Assembly: GCF_016698665.1 (NCBI RefSeq)
Contig: NZ_CP068046.1
Coordinates: 1,674,001-1,738,000 of the forward strand
Reading direction: 5' to 3'
Origin: Devosia rhizoryzae
GTDB taxonomy: Bacteria; Pseudomonadota; Alphaproteobacteria; Rhizobiales; Devosiaceae
Length of the DNA: 64,000 bases
Shown here: positions 8,392 to 17,301 of the stretch, in pieces
Position numbering within the stretch: position 1 is the stretch's first letter
Layout of the letters: each line of letters starts with the position of its first letter
The notes under the pieces: model-generated
What the model saw: the letters and a program-made list of their open reading frames with translations, nothing else
Database searches by the model: none
What the model was told of the DNA's origin: nothing
Translations under genes and position numbers: made by a program

Positions 8392-8834
8392 GCTTTTTTG
8401 ATCCAGCGGCCGGTTGGGTCCTGCTGCCAATAGGTCACGTCGTTGGCGGCGCGCAGATTGCGATATGCGAGGCGCGCGGCGGCCATGGCATCAGGATCGT
8501 GGGCGGAAAAGAGGACTACGATGCGCTGGTAGCCCTCGCCCGATTGCGGCAGGGCGCCATCAACGAAGAAGCGCACATTGGCGCCATTGGGGTTGTGGGT
8601 TTCGGTGGTCAGCAGCACCGGCTGGTCTGCATCGCTGTCCTCGCCGGCAAGGCCATGAGCCAGGAAGCTGTCGTCGCGATAGGACCAAAGATGCGCATCG
8701 AGCGCCTCGGCGCGTTCGCGCGAGCCGACTTCGACCACGGCGCGCCAGCCGCGCTCCAGCGTTTTCTCAAGCAAGAGCGGCACCACCGCTTCGAGCGGGC
8801 GCGTTTCGAGATGGTAGAACAAGATTTCGGCCAT
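8388..8834 (-). CDS. holC: DNA polymerase III chi subunit
   Basis: Chi links the clamp loader to single-strand DNA-binding protein during replication. The protein is 148 residues from ATG 8834 (MAEILFYHLETRPLEAVVP), the normal length; the open frame runs 50 codons upstream but that part is Arg-rich and without family character. Supporting segments are LLEKTLERGWRAVVEV, the LWSYRDDSFLAHG block and the late RWIKK. It overlaps YitT downstream by ATGA and is divergent from lptF. In many alphaproteobacteria pepA lies between holC and lptF; here it does not. Confidence 0.95.
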   Translation of the reverse strand: MAEILFYHLETRPLEAVVPLLLEKTLERGWRAVVEVGSRERAEALDAHLWSYRDDSFLAHGLAGEDSDADQPVLLTTETHNPNGANVRFFVDGALPQSGEGYQRIVVLFSAHDPDAMAAARLAYRNLRAANDVTYWQQDPTGRWIKKA

Positions 8835-8956
8835 GTCGTCACCATATCGCCGCCGAGGCGGGCACGCCAGCGACGGAATTGGGCCGCAGCCATTGTTCAG
8901 CCGCATAAAGTGCAGCAAGGTGCGCGCGAGTCGAAGCCGAGAAGTCCTGCCCGCCA

Positions 8957-10015
8957 ATGAAAAAACTGACCGCCTATCTGGCAAGGCTGTTCGTGACCGA
9001 CGCGGCGATCCTCTTCGGGATCGTGTGCTTCCTTCTTTGGCTAGTCAATTGCCTGCGTCAGTTCGAGGTGGTGTCGGTCAAGGGCCAGGGCTTTGCCACG
9101 CTGGCGGTGCAGGCGCTTTATACGATGCCGCCGCTGGCGCTCTCGTTTTACTATATCTGCATCGGCATCGGCATGGTGCGGGCGCTGACGGCGCTGCAGG
9201 CAAGCCATGAGCTGCACATCATCCATACCGGCAAGGGGCTGGGCGGGTTGTGGCGGGCAGCGGCGGTGACGATCAGCGCATCCGTCCTTGTCGTGCTGTT
9301 GTTGGCGCATTGGCTTGATCCCTGGGCCAACCGGCAGCTCAACCAGCTCAACGCCCAGGTGGCGGCGGACCTTGTGAGTTCATCGTTAAAGCCGGGGCGG
9401 TTCACGCAGGTGACGCCTGGCGTCGTGCTCTTGATCGGCGGGCGCGAGGAAGGCGGAGTGATCGACGAATTCTTCGCCGACGACCGCCGCGATCCCGAGA
9501 CGCGGCGCACCTATATTGCGGACTCGGCGCGGGTCATGGCCAATGGCGACGATTACCTGCTGCAGCTCAGCAATGGAACGCTGCAATATACCGAACTCGA
9601 CGGGCGCTTTTCGGAAGTGCGGTTTGCGAGCTACGACATCAGCGTCGACAGCCTTAGCCAATCGGCAGCCTGGTTTGATCCGCTGGCGGAGCGGGATAGT
9701 TTCGACTTGATTGCAGCCGGGGACTGGAACTCTGACGTGATCAAGCGTCTGCTCGACCGGTCGGCCGAAGGCTTGCGTGTCGTGGGCCTGTGCCTCCTTG
9801 TACTGGCGATCGCGGGTTTCCCGAGCGGCAACCGGACGCGGATCAAGCTGCCGCTCGAGGCGCTGGTGATGATCGTTTCTTTCGGAGAGCGCGGTATCAG
9901 CGCCTATAGCCCGCTTGGAACGGGGACGGGAGCGATCCTTCTTATCGTCTCAGCGGTGGCGATCCTGACATGGCGGGTCTGGCCGAGGCGGCCTGTGCCG
10001 ATGGTGGCAGCATGA
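8957..10015 (+). CDS. lptF: LPS export ABC transporter permease LptF
   Basis: This 352-residue protein is one of the two inner-membrane permeases of the Lpt system that extracts lipopolysaccharide for transport to the outer membrane. It has an N-terminal pair of helices, a third near residue 100 and a large periplasmic beta domain (about 125-260, including DSARVMANGDDYLLQLSNGTL). Three helices close the protein. Its TGA overlaps the ATG of lptG (ATGA), making the two co-translated. The start is ATG 8957 (MKKLTAYLARLF). Confidence 0.95.
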   Translation: MKKLTAYLARLFVTDAAILFGIVCFLLWLVNCLRQFEVVSVKGQGFATLAVQALYTMPPLALSFYYICIGIGMVRALTALQASHELHIIHTGKGLGGLWRAAAVTISASVLVVLLLAHWLDPWANRQLNQLNAQVAADLVSSSLKPGRFTQVTPGVVLLIGGREEGGVIDEFFADDRRDPETRRTYIADSARVMANGDDYLLQLSNGTLQYTELDGRFSEVRFASYDISVDSLSQSAAWFDPLAERDSFDLIAAGDWNSDVIKRLLDRSAEGLRVVGLCLLVLAIAGFPSGNRTRIKLPLEALVMIVSFGERGISAYSPLGTGTGAILLIVSAVAILTWRVWPRRPVPMVAA

Positions 10016-11085
10016 ACCATATCGACCGCCTTGTGCTCGGCCGGCTTGCGACACGCATCGGCGCAACCGTCTTCATCTTCTATGGGCTGATCGCGCTGGT
10101 CGAGTCGCTCGACACGTGGCGGTTCACCTATGTGTCGGAGCAAAGGGGCTTCGCCATGGCGCTCCTGATGGTCGCGATGAGCGCGGTGCGCTGGACCATC
10201 AAGACCTTGCCGGTGACGGTGTTGATGGGAGCGATCCTGGGGCTTGCCGACCTCAAGGCAAAGCATGAGCTGACCGTCATCAAGGCGAGCGGCATTTCCA
10301 TCTGGCGCGTGCTGCGCGCGCCTGCCCTGGTGCTGATCGTCATCAGCTTCTTTATCGGCATCGGGGCCGAGACGCTGAGCACGCAGATCAACCGCGAGCT
10401 GGCCCCTACCCCGCCCGGCCAGGTGGCACAGCTGACGCCTCCCGGGGAAACCTGGCTGGAACAGGAAGGCGATGGCGGAACCCATTACGTGATTATGGCG
10501 CGCAGCATGTCGCCGGGCGGCACCAATCTGGGTGACGTGACTATCTTTCACCTGGGTGAAAGCGAGGTGCCCCGGCTCGAAGCGCCCGAGGCCATCCTCG
10601 AAAATGGGCATTGGCGGCTGTCGACTGCCTCCGCTCGGTCGCCGGACGGCCCGGCACGGACACTCCGAGACGTCGAAATCCCGACCAGTTCGACCGCAGC
10701 GGAAATCCGGCTCAAGCTTGCTTCCACCGAAGACATGACCTTTTTCGAAATCGCAACGCTGTTGCAGCGCGGGGTGAGCGATCCGGCGATACGTTCCGCG
10801 ACGACCATGCGCCTCGTTAAGCTCCTGGCGCTGCCGCTGGTGCTGACGGGATCGTTGCTGATCGCCTTTGCCTTCACGGCTGGGTTCAGTCGCAACAAGC
10901 AGCTTGGCGCCTCGGTGCTCTACGGCATCACGCTGGGGTTTGTTGTCTTCGTCATCACCGAAATGGCTGACCGGGCGGGCACGACCGGGGTGCTGGACCC
11001 GGTCTTTGCCGCAGTAGGACCCGCCGTCGTGGCGATCGTCATCGGGGTTACCGTGCTGCTGCACAAGGAAGACGGGCTCATCTAG
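10012..11085 (+). CDS. lptG: LPS export ABC transporter permease LptG
   Basis: The partner permease, 357 residues from ATG 10012 (MNHIDRLVLGRLATRI), which overlaps the lptF stop by four bases. It shows the same fold: helices near 15-35, 60-80 and 100-120, with the coupling segment LADLKAKHELTVIKASGISIWR between them, a periplasmic domain in the middle, and three C-terminal helices. The segment GFSRNKQLG is typical of the family. A further in-frame ATG at 9970 is inside lptF and unlikely. In related genomes lptD follows; here the next gene is the SurA-like chaperone after about 100 bp. Confidence 0.95.
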   Translation: MNHIDRLVLGRLATRIGATVFIFYGLIALVESLDTWRFTYVSEQRGFAMALLMVAMSAVRWTIKTLPVTVLMGAILGLADLKAKHELTVIKASGISIWRVLRAPALVLIVISFFIGIGAETLSTQINRELAPTPPGQVAQLTPPGETWLEQEGDGGTHYVIMARSMSPGGTNLGDVTIFHLGESEVPRLEAPEAILENGHWRLSTASARSPDGPARTLRDVEIPTSSTAAEIRLKLASTEDMTFFEIATLLQRGVSDPAIRSATTMRLVKLLALPLVLTGSLLIAFAFTAGFSRNKQLGASVLYGITLGFVVFVITEMADRAGTTGVLDPVFAAVGPAVVAIVIGVTVLLHKEDGLI

Positions 11086-11187
11086 CTGTTGCGGGCTCTA
11101 ATTCGGATTTTGGCCGCAATCGTCGAGCAATTGACAGCAAAGAGCGGACGCCGCATTGAAGGCGTGAGTAAGGGGCAGACCTAAGCC

Positions 11188-12078
11188 ATGAAATTTGCAG
11201 ATCTTCGTCGCGCCACCGGCGCCATCCTGATCGGGGCCGTGCTGGCCATGAGCACTGCGGGCGCTGCCATGGCTGCCACCGTGGTTACGGTCAATGGCGA
11301 ACCGATCACCGACGTGCAGGTCGACCAGCGCTTGCGCCTGTTCACCATGGAAGGCAATCAGACCGGCCGTGCCGGTGCGCAAAAGCAGCTGATCGATGAA
11401 GCGATCCAGATGCAGGAGGCCAAGCGGCTGGGCATCAATGTGTCCAATGCACAGGTCGATGACGCGCTTCTCCAGATCGCGCGCAACATGCAGCTTAGCC
11501 GTGACAAGCTGCTCGATCTCTTGCAGCAGGGCGGCATCAACAGCACCACGCTGCAGGACCGCCTGCGTGCTGCCATCGCCTGGAACGGCGTGGCCGAAAC
11601 GGCAGTGATGTCGCAGGTGCAGATCTCCGAGCTCGATCTTGATCAGCAGGCTGCGGCAAAGGTCCAGGATTTCCAGAACTTCGACTATATCCTCAAGGAA
11701 GTAATCTTTGTGGGGGGCGGCGGCCGTTCGGCCCAGGCCAACAAGTATCGCGCCAGCTTTGCCGGCTGCGATAGCGCGGTCGACCTGTCGCTGGCTTACA
11801 ACGATGTTGCCGTCGTCGATGTCGGCCGGCGCCATGCGACACAGATGCCCGATGCTCTGGCCAAGGAACTCGCCGGCCTCAATGTCGGCGGCATCAGCAA
11901 GCCGCGCGTAGTCGAGACTGGCGTTTCCATGTTGGCCGTCTGCGAAAAAGTTCAGGCGGAAGACCTGACCTTCGTCAAGGGCGGGTTGCGCGAAGAAGCT
12001 GGTGGCGCCGCGTACGAAGAGCAGGCCGCGGCCTATCTCGAACGGCTCCGCGCCCAGGCCAAGATCATCTACAACTAA
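11188..12078 (+). CDS. SurA-like periplasmic chaperone / SurA N-terminal domain protein
   Basis: This 296-residue protein has a signal peptide of about 30 residues (cleavage near AMAA) and a SurA N-terminal domain: VVTVNGEPITDVQVDQRL, then KQLIDEAIQMQEAKRLGI and LQDRLRAAIAWNGV. SurA helps outer-membrane proteins fold in the periplasm. The C-terminal half occupies the position of a parvulin-type isomerase domain but I see few of its usual residues, so isomerase activity is doubtful. Gene order before pdxA and rsmA supports the surA identity. It is shorter than E. coli SurA, which has two isomerase domains. Confidence 0.85.
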   Translation: MKFADLRRATGAILIGAVLAMSTAGAAMAATVVTVNGEPITDVQVDQRLRLFTMEGNQTGRAGAQKQLIDEAIQMQEAKRLGINVSNAQVDDALLQIARNMQLSRDKLLDLLQQGGINSTTLQDRLRAAIAWNGVAETAVMSQVQISELDLDQQAAAKVQDFQNFDYILKEVIFVGGGGRSAQANKYRASFAGCDSAVDLSLAYNDVAVVDVGRRHATQMPDALAKELAGLNVGGISKPRVVETGVSMLAVCEKVQAEDLTFVKGGLREEAGGAAYEEQAAAYLERLRAQAKIIYN

Positions 12079-12155
12079 TCTCCGGGCGGCTGCGGCCGCC
12101 CTTCTTGTTGCAGCAGCCGCGGCATGACGCGGCTGCATCTGTTTGGGGGCTGGCC

Positions 12156-13136
12156 ATGGTGCCACTGGCCGTGAGCATGGGCGAGCCGGCGGGCATCGGC
12201 CCCGACTTGATCCTGCAGCTTTACGCGCGGCGCGCCGAACTGGCCCTGCCCCCCTTCATGGTCTTCGGCCATGCGGGCTTTCTGTCCTCGCGCGCCAAGC
12301 GGCTGGGACTCGACCTCCATTTCACCGATGCCGTGTCCGATTTCGCCCAAGCCATGCCAGTTCGCCACATCGACGGCGACGTGGTCGACCTGCCCGGCGA
12401 GGTCCATGTTCCCGCCGGCTCGGTGGTCATCCGCGCCATCGAGCAGGCGGTGGCGGCGACCCTTGCCGGCGATTGCCGCGCCGTCGTGACAGCGCCGATC
12501 CACAAGGGTGCGCTCTACGAGACCGGCTTTTTCTATCCCGGCCATACCGAGTTTCTCGCCGCCCTCTGCGCCGAAGATGGCGAGGAACCGCTGCCGGTGA
12601 TGATGCTGGCGCATGAGGATTTGCGTACCGTGCCGCTGACCATCCATGTGCCGCTCAAGGACGTGCCGGCGCTGATCAATCGCGAGTTGATCCTTGAAAC
12701 GCTCGGCGTCATGGCGCGCGACCTACGGGCGCGGTTCGGCGTCGCGCATCCCCGCATCGTCGTGTCTGGCCTAAACCCCCATGCTGGGGAAGGCGGAGCC
12801 ATCGGGCGCGAGGACATGGAGATCATCGCGCCAGCTATCGAGGCGGCACGGGCAGCCGGGATCGACGCCGTCGGCCCCCTGCCCGGCGACACGTTGTTTT
12901 ATCCGCCGCACTGGCGGCAATATGATGCGGTGCTTGCCATGTATCACGATCAGGCGCTGATCCCGATCAAGACCGTTGCCTTCGACGCCGGCGTCAATGT
13001 CACGCTGGGCCTACCCATCGTGCGCACCTCGCCCGATCATGGTACGGCCTTTGGCTTGGCGGGCACAGGCAAGGCTTCGGCGGCAAGCATGCTCGCGGCC
13101 TTGCGGATGGCAGATGAAATGACAACAAAACCATGA
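12156..13136 (+). CDS. pdxA: 4-hydroxythreonine-4-phosphate dehydrogenase
   Basis: PdxA oxidises 4-phosphohydroxy-L-threonine in pyridoxal phosphate synthesis. The protein is 326 residues from ATG 12156 ([19 protein letters not shown]), with a G-rich ribosome site just upstream. Family segments include [39 protein letters not shown] and [12 protein letters not shown]; the histidines in these are the metal ligands of the family. The open frame extends 17 codons upstream without similarity. Its stop overlaps the start of rsmA (ATGA). The surA-pdxA-rsmA linkage is conserved widely in proteobacteria. Confidence 0.97.
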   Translation: MVPLAVSMGEPAGIGPDLILQLYARRAELALPPFMVFGHAGFLSSRAKRLGLDLHFTDAVSDFAQAMPVRHIDGDVVDLPGEVHVPAGSVVIRAIEQAVAATLAGDCRAVVTAPIHKGALYETGFFYPGHTEFLAALCAEDGEEPLPVMMLAHEDLRTVPLTIHVPLKDVPALINRELILETLGVMARDLRARFGVAHPRIVVSGLNPHAGEGGAIGREDMEIIAPAIEAARAAGIDAVGPLPGDTLFYPPHWRQYDAVLAMYHDQALIPIKTVAFDAGVNVTLGLPIVRTSPDHGTAFGLAGTGKASAASMLAALRMADEMTTKP

Positions 13137-13975
13137 GCCAGATCGACAAGCTTCCCCCCTTGCGCGAAGTGATCGCTACACACGGCCTGCGCGCCAAGAA
13201 GGAGCTGGGGCAGAACTTTCTGTTCGATCTCAACCTTACCGCGCGTATTGCCCGGGTCGGTGGATCGCTCGACGGCGTGCGCGTCATCGAGGTGGGCCCG
13301 GGCCCGGGCGGGCTGACGCGGGCCCTCCTTGCCGAAGGCGCGCGCGAGGTCATCGCCATCGAACGCGACCCGCGTGCCTTGCCGGCATTGGCCGAAATCG
13401 CCGAAGCCTATCCCGGTCGGCTGACGGTCATTGCCGGCGACGCCATGGAGATGGATTACCCGCTTCTTGCCGACGGCCCGACGCGGATAATCGCCAACCT
13501 GCCCTATAATATCGGCACGCAGTTGCTCACGGGCTGGCTCACCATGGAGCCGTGGCCGCCCTTCTTCGAAAGCCTGACGCTGATGTTCCAGCGCGAAGTG
13601 GCCGAGCGCATCGTGGCGCAGCCGGGCGACGACGCTTATGGGCGCCTCGGCGTCCTTGCCGGCTGGCGGACCGAGGCGCGGATCGCCTTTAATGTCGGGC
13701 GCCAGGCCTTTGTGCCGCCGCCCAACGTCACCTCCGCCGTGGTGCATCTTGTGCCCAAGCCGGTGGAAACGGACCTTCCGGTCAAGCATGTCGAACAGGT
13801 CACCAGGGCTGCCTTCGGACAGCGCCGCAAAATGGTGCGGCAGTCGCTGAAGTCGCTCGGCGTGCCGGTCGAGGGCCTGCTGAAGGCGGCGGGGCTAGAG
13901 GGTGACGAACGGGCCGAAGAGCTGCCGATCGAGGCATTTCTGGCAATGGCGCGGGCGCTGCCGGGGCTGAGGTAG
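13133..13975 (+). CDS. rsmA: 16S rRNA (adenine(1518)-N6/adenine(1519)-N6)-dimethyltransferase
   Basis: RsmA (KsgA) dimethylates two adjacent adenines near the 3' end of 16S rRNA late in small-subunit assembly. The 280-residue protein has [11 protein letters not shown] near the N-terminus, the S-adenosylmethionine loop [14 protein letters not shown] (about 50-63), the acidic residue in AIERD, and the catalytic NLPYNIGT motif (about 122-129). The C-terminal domain contains [11 protein letters not shown]. Its ATG overlaps the pdxA stop by four bases. A REP-like element follows. Confidence 0.97.
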   Translation: MSQIDKLPPLREVIATHGLRAKKELGQNFLFDLNLTARIARVGGSLDGVRVIEVGPGPGGLTRALLAEGAREVIAIERDPRALPALAEIAEAYPGRLTVIAGDAMEMDYPLLADGPTRIIANLPYNIGTQLLTGWLTMEPWPPFFESLTLMFQREVAERIVAQPGDDAYGRLGVLAGWRTEARIAFNVGRQAFVPPPNVTSAVVHLVPKPVETDLPVKHVEQVTRAAFGQRRKMVRQSLKSLGVPVEGLLKAAGLEGDERAEELPIEAFLAMARALPGLR

Positions 13976-13980
13976 TCCCC

Positions 13981-14120
13981 TCTTCTCCCTCCCCTGGAGG
14001 GGGAGGGTAGCGAAGCTTGGCGCCGATAGGCCTTAGCGCAGCTGGGTGGGGTGGGGCCGAGAACTCCGCTCCCGGGGCCCCACCCCACCCTCAGTCCTCC
14101 CCCTCAAGGGGAGGGAGGTG
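13981..14120. repeat. REP-like compound palindrome
   Basis: Between the convergent rsmA and MFS genes lies a composite element. Its core is a perfect 15-bp inverted repeat, GGGTGGGGTGGGGCC at 14044-14058 and its complement at 14076-14090, with a 17-base loop. Outer CTCCC/GGGAG-rich hairpins flank it at about 13985-14007 and 14096-14118. The right end overlaps the last codons of the MFS gene. It could terminate both transcripts. Confidence 0.75.
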
Positions 14121-15339
14121 CAGTAGCCGAGGCTTCTGGAGTGGGGAGGGGTTGAACAAACACCAGCCGCAGCGCCACCAGCAGCGCTAAGGCCGCGGCG
14201 CCGCCGCACACGCTCAACACCCCGGCCCAGCCCCACGCCGTCCAGGCATAGCCCCCGAGCGTGCCCAAAACACTGGCGCCAAGATAATAGAAGACGAGGT
14301 AGATCGCCGACGCCTGCGCCCTGCCCGTCTGCGCGCGTCGTGTGACCCAGGCGCTGGCAATGCCGTGGGCGGCGAAGAAGCCGATGGTCGCGATGGCGAG
14401 GCCCAGGATGATGACCGGGGTGGAGGGAATGGCGGTGATCGCCATCCCCAGGCCCATCACCGCCACCAGCGCCCAGAACACTTTGCGGCGGCCGAGTCGC
14501 TGCGACAGGCCGCCGGCCCAGGTCGAGCTGGCGCTGCCGAGGAGATAGACCAAAAAGATCGCGGCAATGGCCGAGTGGCTGAGGAGGAATGGCGGCAGTG
14601 CGAGGCGAAAGCCGGCATAGTTGTAGAGGGTGACGAAGCCGCCCATGAGGAGGAAAGCGCTGGCAAAAAGCCAGGGCAGCGCGGCGTCCTGGAAGGTCGC
14701 GCGGCAGCGGCGCAGCAGTTCGCGAAGGCTGATCGGGTCGCGGAGGAAGGCGCGCGGCTGCGGCAGGAGGACAGCGACGGCGATGGCGGCGAGGACGATC
14801 AAGGCCGCGAGAATGCCGGTGCCTAGCCGCCAGCCGAGCCAGTCCGAGAGCACGCCTGAAATGACGCGACCGGCCATGCCGCCAAGCGCGGTGCCGCCAA
14901 TATAAAGGCCCATGGAAAACCCCAGCGCGTCAGGGTCCATTTCTTCGGAGAGATAGACCATGGCGACGGCCGGTACGCCGGCAAGTGATATGCCCATCAG
15001 GGTGCGAAGGGTAATTAGCTGCCACCAGACCTGGGTAAAGGGCAGCAACATGCCGAGCGCTGCGGTTGTCAGGAGAGCGCCGACGATAAGGCGACGGCGG
15101 CCGAGGCGGTCGGCGAGCATCGAGGCCGGGATCAGCGCGACGGCCATGGTCGCGGTCGTGGCCGAGAGCGCGAGCGAGGCCGTACCGGCGTCGCGCACCC
15201 AATATTGGGCGAACATGGGCAGCAGCGGCTGCACGGAATAGAGCGAGGCGAACACCGAAAAGGCGGCAAGAAAGAAGGCGATGTTGGCCCGCAGGAACTG
15301 GGGCGTGCCGCGGCGGATGGCTGGCGCGGCCGCCTCCAT
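14104..15339 (-). CDS. MFS transporter (YnfM-like)
   Basis: An inner-membrane transporter of about 411 residues with twelve predicted helices. The motif A loop ADRLGRRRLIVG follows helix 2, and a related loop SQRLGRRKVF lies before the second half. The opening helix (ANIAFFLAAFSVFASLYSVQPLLP) and the QPLLP segment resemble the YnfM/YgaY-type exporters of unknown or arabinose-like substrates. The start ATG at 15339 overlaps the gmk stop by one base; a GTG at 15342 is the alternative. It is therefore co-transcribed behind gmk. The C-terminal tail runs into the REP-like element. Confidence 0.88.
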   Translation of the reverse strand: MEAAAPAIRRGTPQFLRANIAFFLAAFSVFASLYSVQPLLPMFAQYWVRDAGTASLALSATTATMAVALIPASMLADRLGRRRLIVGALLTTAALGMLLPFTQVWWQLITLRTLMGISLAGVPAVAMVYLSEEMDPDALGFSMGLYIGGTALGGMAGRVISGVLSDWLGWRLGTGILAALIVLAAIAVAVLLPQPRAFLRDPISLRELLRRCRATFQDAALPWLFASAFLLMGGFVTLYNYAGFRLALPPFLLSHSAIAAIFLVYLLGSASSTWAGGLSQRLGRRKVFWALVAVMGLGMAITAIPSTPVIILGLAIATIGFFAAHGIASAWVTRRAQTGRAQASAIYLVFYYLGASVLGTLGGYAWTAWGWAGVLSVCGGAAALALLVALRLVFVQPLPTPEASATAPPSP

Positions 15340-15977
15340 CACGCCGATCCGATCTGGTTCTGCAGGTCGCGCACGAAGCTTTCAAGGTTCAGCTGGCGCT
15401 CACGTTCCAGCCGGGCCGAAGACAAGATTGAGCGCATGCGGGCGACCGACTGCTCGAGATCTTCGTTGACGATGACGTAGTCGTATTCGCGGAAATGCTC
15501 CATCTCGATGCGGGCATTCTTGAGCCGCTTTTCGATAGTGCCGACGCTATCCTGGGCGCGGCGCTCGAGACGGGCGCGCAATTCCTTGATCGAGGGCGGC
15601 AGGATGAAGACCGTGACCATGTCCTCGCGCGCTTTTTCGTAAAGCTGCAGCGTGCCCTGGTAGTCGACGTCGAAAAGGATGTCGTTGCCGGCGGCGAGCT
15701 GTTCCTCGACCAAGGCGCGCGGCGTGCCATAAAAATTGCCGTGCACTTCGGCGGATTCGAGCAGTTCGCCATCGCGGCGCATTTTCTCGAAGGTCGGGAC
15801 GTCGATGAAATGGTAGTGCTTGCCATGCACTTCGTCGGTGCGGCGGGCGCGGGTGGTCACCGAAACCGAGAGCTTGATATTGGGATCGGCGCCGAACAGC
15901 GAGCGCGAGATCGACGACTTGCCGGCCCCCGATGGCGACGCAATCACCAGCATCACGCCGCGGCGCTGAAATTCCAT
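15339..15977 (-). CDS. gmk: Guanylate kinase
   Basis: Gmk phosphorylates GMP to GDP with ATP. The protein is about 212 residues from ATG 15977 (MEFQRRGVMLVIASPSGAGKSS); a GTG three codons upstream (15986) is an alternative and neither has a strong ribosome site. Visible motifs are the P-loop SPSGAGKSS, the GMP-binding segment VTTRARRTDEVHGKHYHF, and DVDYQGTLQL. The C-terminal VNEDLEQSVARMRSIL is typical. An MFS gene is coupled to its 3' end; mltG lies upstream with a gap of about 80 bp. Confidence 0.97.
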   Translation of the reverse strand: MEFQRRGVMLVIASPSGAGKSSISRSLFGADPNIKLSVSVTTRARRTDEVHGKHYHFIDVPTFEKMRRDGELLESAEVHGNFYGTPRALVEEQLAAGNDILFDVDYQGTLQLYEKAREDMVTVFILPPSIKELRARLERRAQDSVGTIEKRLKNARIEMEHFREYDYVIVNEDLEQSVARMRSILSSARLERERQLNLESFVRDLQNQIGSA

Positions 15978-16056
15978 GGGAGGCACTCTGGCTCGAAAGA
16001 AACTGCTGGCTTAGTTGCGCGATCGCCGCCCCGAGGTCAAGGCGGCGAATGCGTGG

Positions 16057-17163
16057 CTATTGCGGCGCGTCGGCAGCTTCCTGGGCCTCCAGGGCCTGGC
16101 GCGCGGTTTCGGCCTCGGCTTCGGACTGCGCCGCAGCCTCGGCGGCAATCTCGCGGTAGCGCGCGACATTCTGCTGATGATCGGCATAGGTCTCGGCAAA
16201 GACGTGGCCTTCGCGCGGCGTCGCGCCCTTGGCGACGAAGTAGAGGTAGTCGTGCTCGTCCGGGTTGGCGACCGCGCGTAGCGCATCGATGCCGGGATTA
16301 GCGATCGGCGTCGGCGGCAGGCGGTCGATCTGGTAGGTATTATAGGGCGTCTGCGCCTCGATCTCGGAGCGGCGTATACCGCGATCGAGCGTCGATTGGC
16401 CCAGGGTAATGCCATAGATGATGGTCGGGTCGGACTGTAGGCGCATGCCTTCCCGCAGGCGATTGACAAAGACGGCGGCTACCTGCGGGCGCTCGGTCGC
16501 GACGCCGGTTTCCTTTTCGACGATCGAGGCAAGAATCAGCAGTTCCGCAGGCGAGTCGAGCGGCAGATCGGGCTCGCGCGTTTCCCACACTTCGGCAAGT
16601 GCCTGCGTCATGGCCACTTGCATCTTGTCGAGCACCGACTGGCGCGTGTCGCCCGGCAGATAGTCATAGGAACCGGGGAGGATCGAGCCTTCCTGCGGCA
16701 ACTGGTCGATGCTGCCGGTGAGTTGGTCGTCGTCGTTGATGCGATCGACCGCCTGCCAAACGGTCCAGCCTTCGGGGATGGTCACCGCATAGCGCAGCGG
16801 ATTGCCGGTGGTGAGTTCCTTGAGAATATCGGACATGCTGGCATTGGCCGCGATGTTGAAATCGCCGGCCTTGACCACCGAACTGTCTTCGACCCGGCTG
16901 CCGAACTGGCTGAAAATCAGAGAATTGCTGACGAAACCCTGCTCTTCGAGGCGCTGCGCGATGGTCGAAAGCCCGTTGCCCGACTCGACGCGGAAGACGC
17001 GCTGCTCAGGATTGGGGCCTTCGCCGTAATATTGCGAGGCGACGAAGAAGGCGCCGCCCCCGACCACGACCAGACCAATGACCAGCAGGGTCAGGAAGGC
17101 ATTGAGCACATCTACCAAGCCATTGCCCGAGCGCCGGCGACGGCGAACCTTGCGATCATTCAT
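16057..17163 (-). CDS. mltG: Endolytic murein transglycosylase MltG
   Basis: MltG cuts nascent peptidoglycan strands and so sets glycan length. The protein is 368 residues from ATG 17163 (MNDRKVRRRRRSGNG). The open frame continues upstream into the fabF terminator hairpin, so the longer version is rejected. A basic cytoplasmic start is followed by one membrane helix (about 17-40), a LysM-like subdomain (FRVESGNGLSTIAQRLEEQG) and the YceG catalytic domain with the glutamate in ASIVEKETG and the segments RLREGMRLQSDPTIIYG and YNTYQIDRLPPTPIANPG. The tail is Ala/Glu-rich. Linkage to fabF-acpP is common in Hyphomicrobiales. Confidence 0.96.
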   Translation of the reverse strand: MNDRKVRRRRRSGNGLVDVLNAFLTLLVIGLVVVGGGAFFVASQYYGEGPNPEQRVFRVESGNGLSTIAQRLEEQGFVSNSLIFSQFGSRVEDSSVVKAGDFNIAANASMSDILKELTTGNPLRYAVTIPEGWTVWQAVDRINDDDQLTGSIDQLPQEGSILPGSYDYLPGDTRQSVLDKMQVAMTQALAEVWETREPDLPLDSPAELLILASIVEKETGVATERPQVAAVFVNRLREGMRLQSDPTIIYGITLGQSTLDRGIRRSEIEAQTPYNTYQIDRLPPTPIANPGIDALRAVANPDEHDYLYFVAKGATPREGHVFAETYADHQQNVARYREIAAEAAAQSEAEAETARQALEAQEAADAPQ

Positions 17164-17241
17164 ATCTGCGCTTTTCCAGCCTGGGTCGCGTTCAGCGCGA
17201 CTGATTTGGTCTTCTGGCGCCAAACTGTGGCGAAGCGTCGG

Positions 17242-17281
17242 CAAAAACAAGGGGCACATCGCTTGGCTAGCGATGTGCCCC
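17242..17281 (-). terminator. Rho-independent terminator after fabF
   Basis: GGGGCACATCGC (17251-17262) and GCGATGTGCCCC (17270-17281) form a perfect 12-bp stem with a 7-base loop. On the minus strand it is followed by TTGTTTTTG. It lies just past the fabF stop and upstream of the mltG start, so mltG should have its own promoter or depend on readthrough. Confidence 0.93.
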
Positions 17282-17301
17282 TCTTGAATCGTGGAAAACG
17301 C

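Noticed and set aside
9904..11064. Minus-strand frame of about 386 codons
   Set aside because: It is antisense to lptG, with His/Arg-rich low-complexity sequence and no domain.
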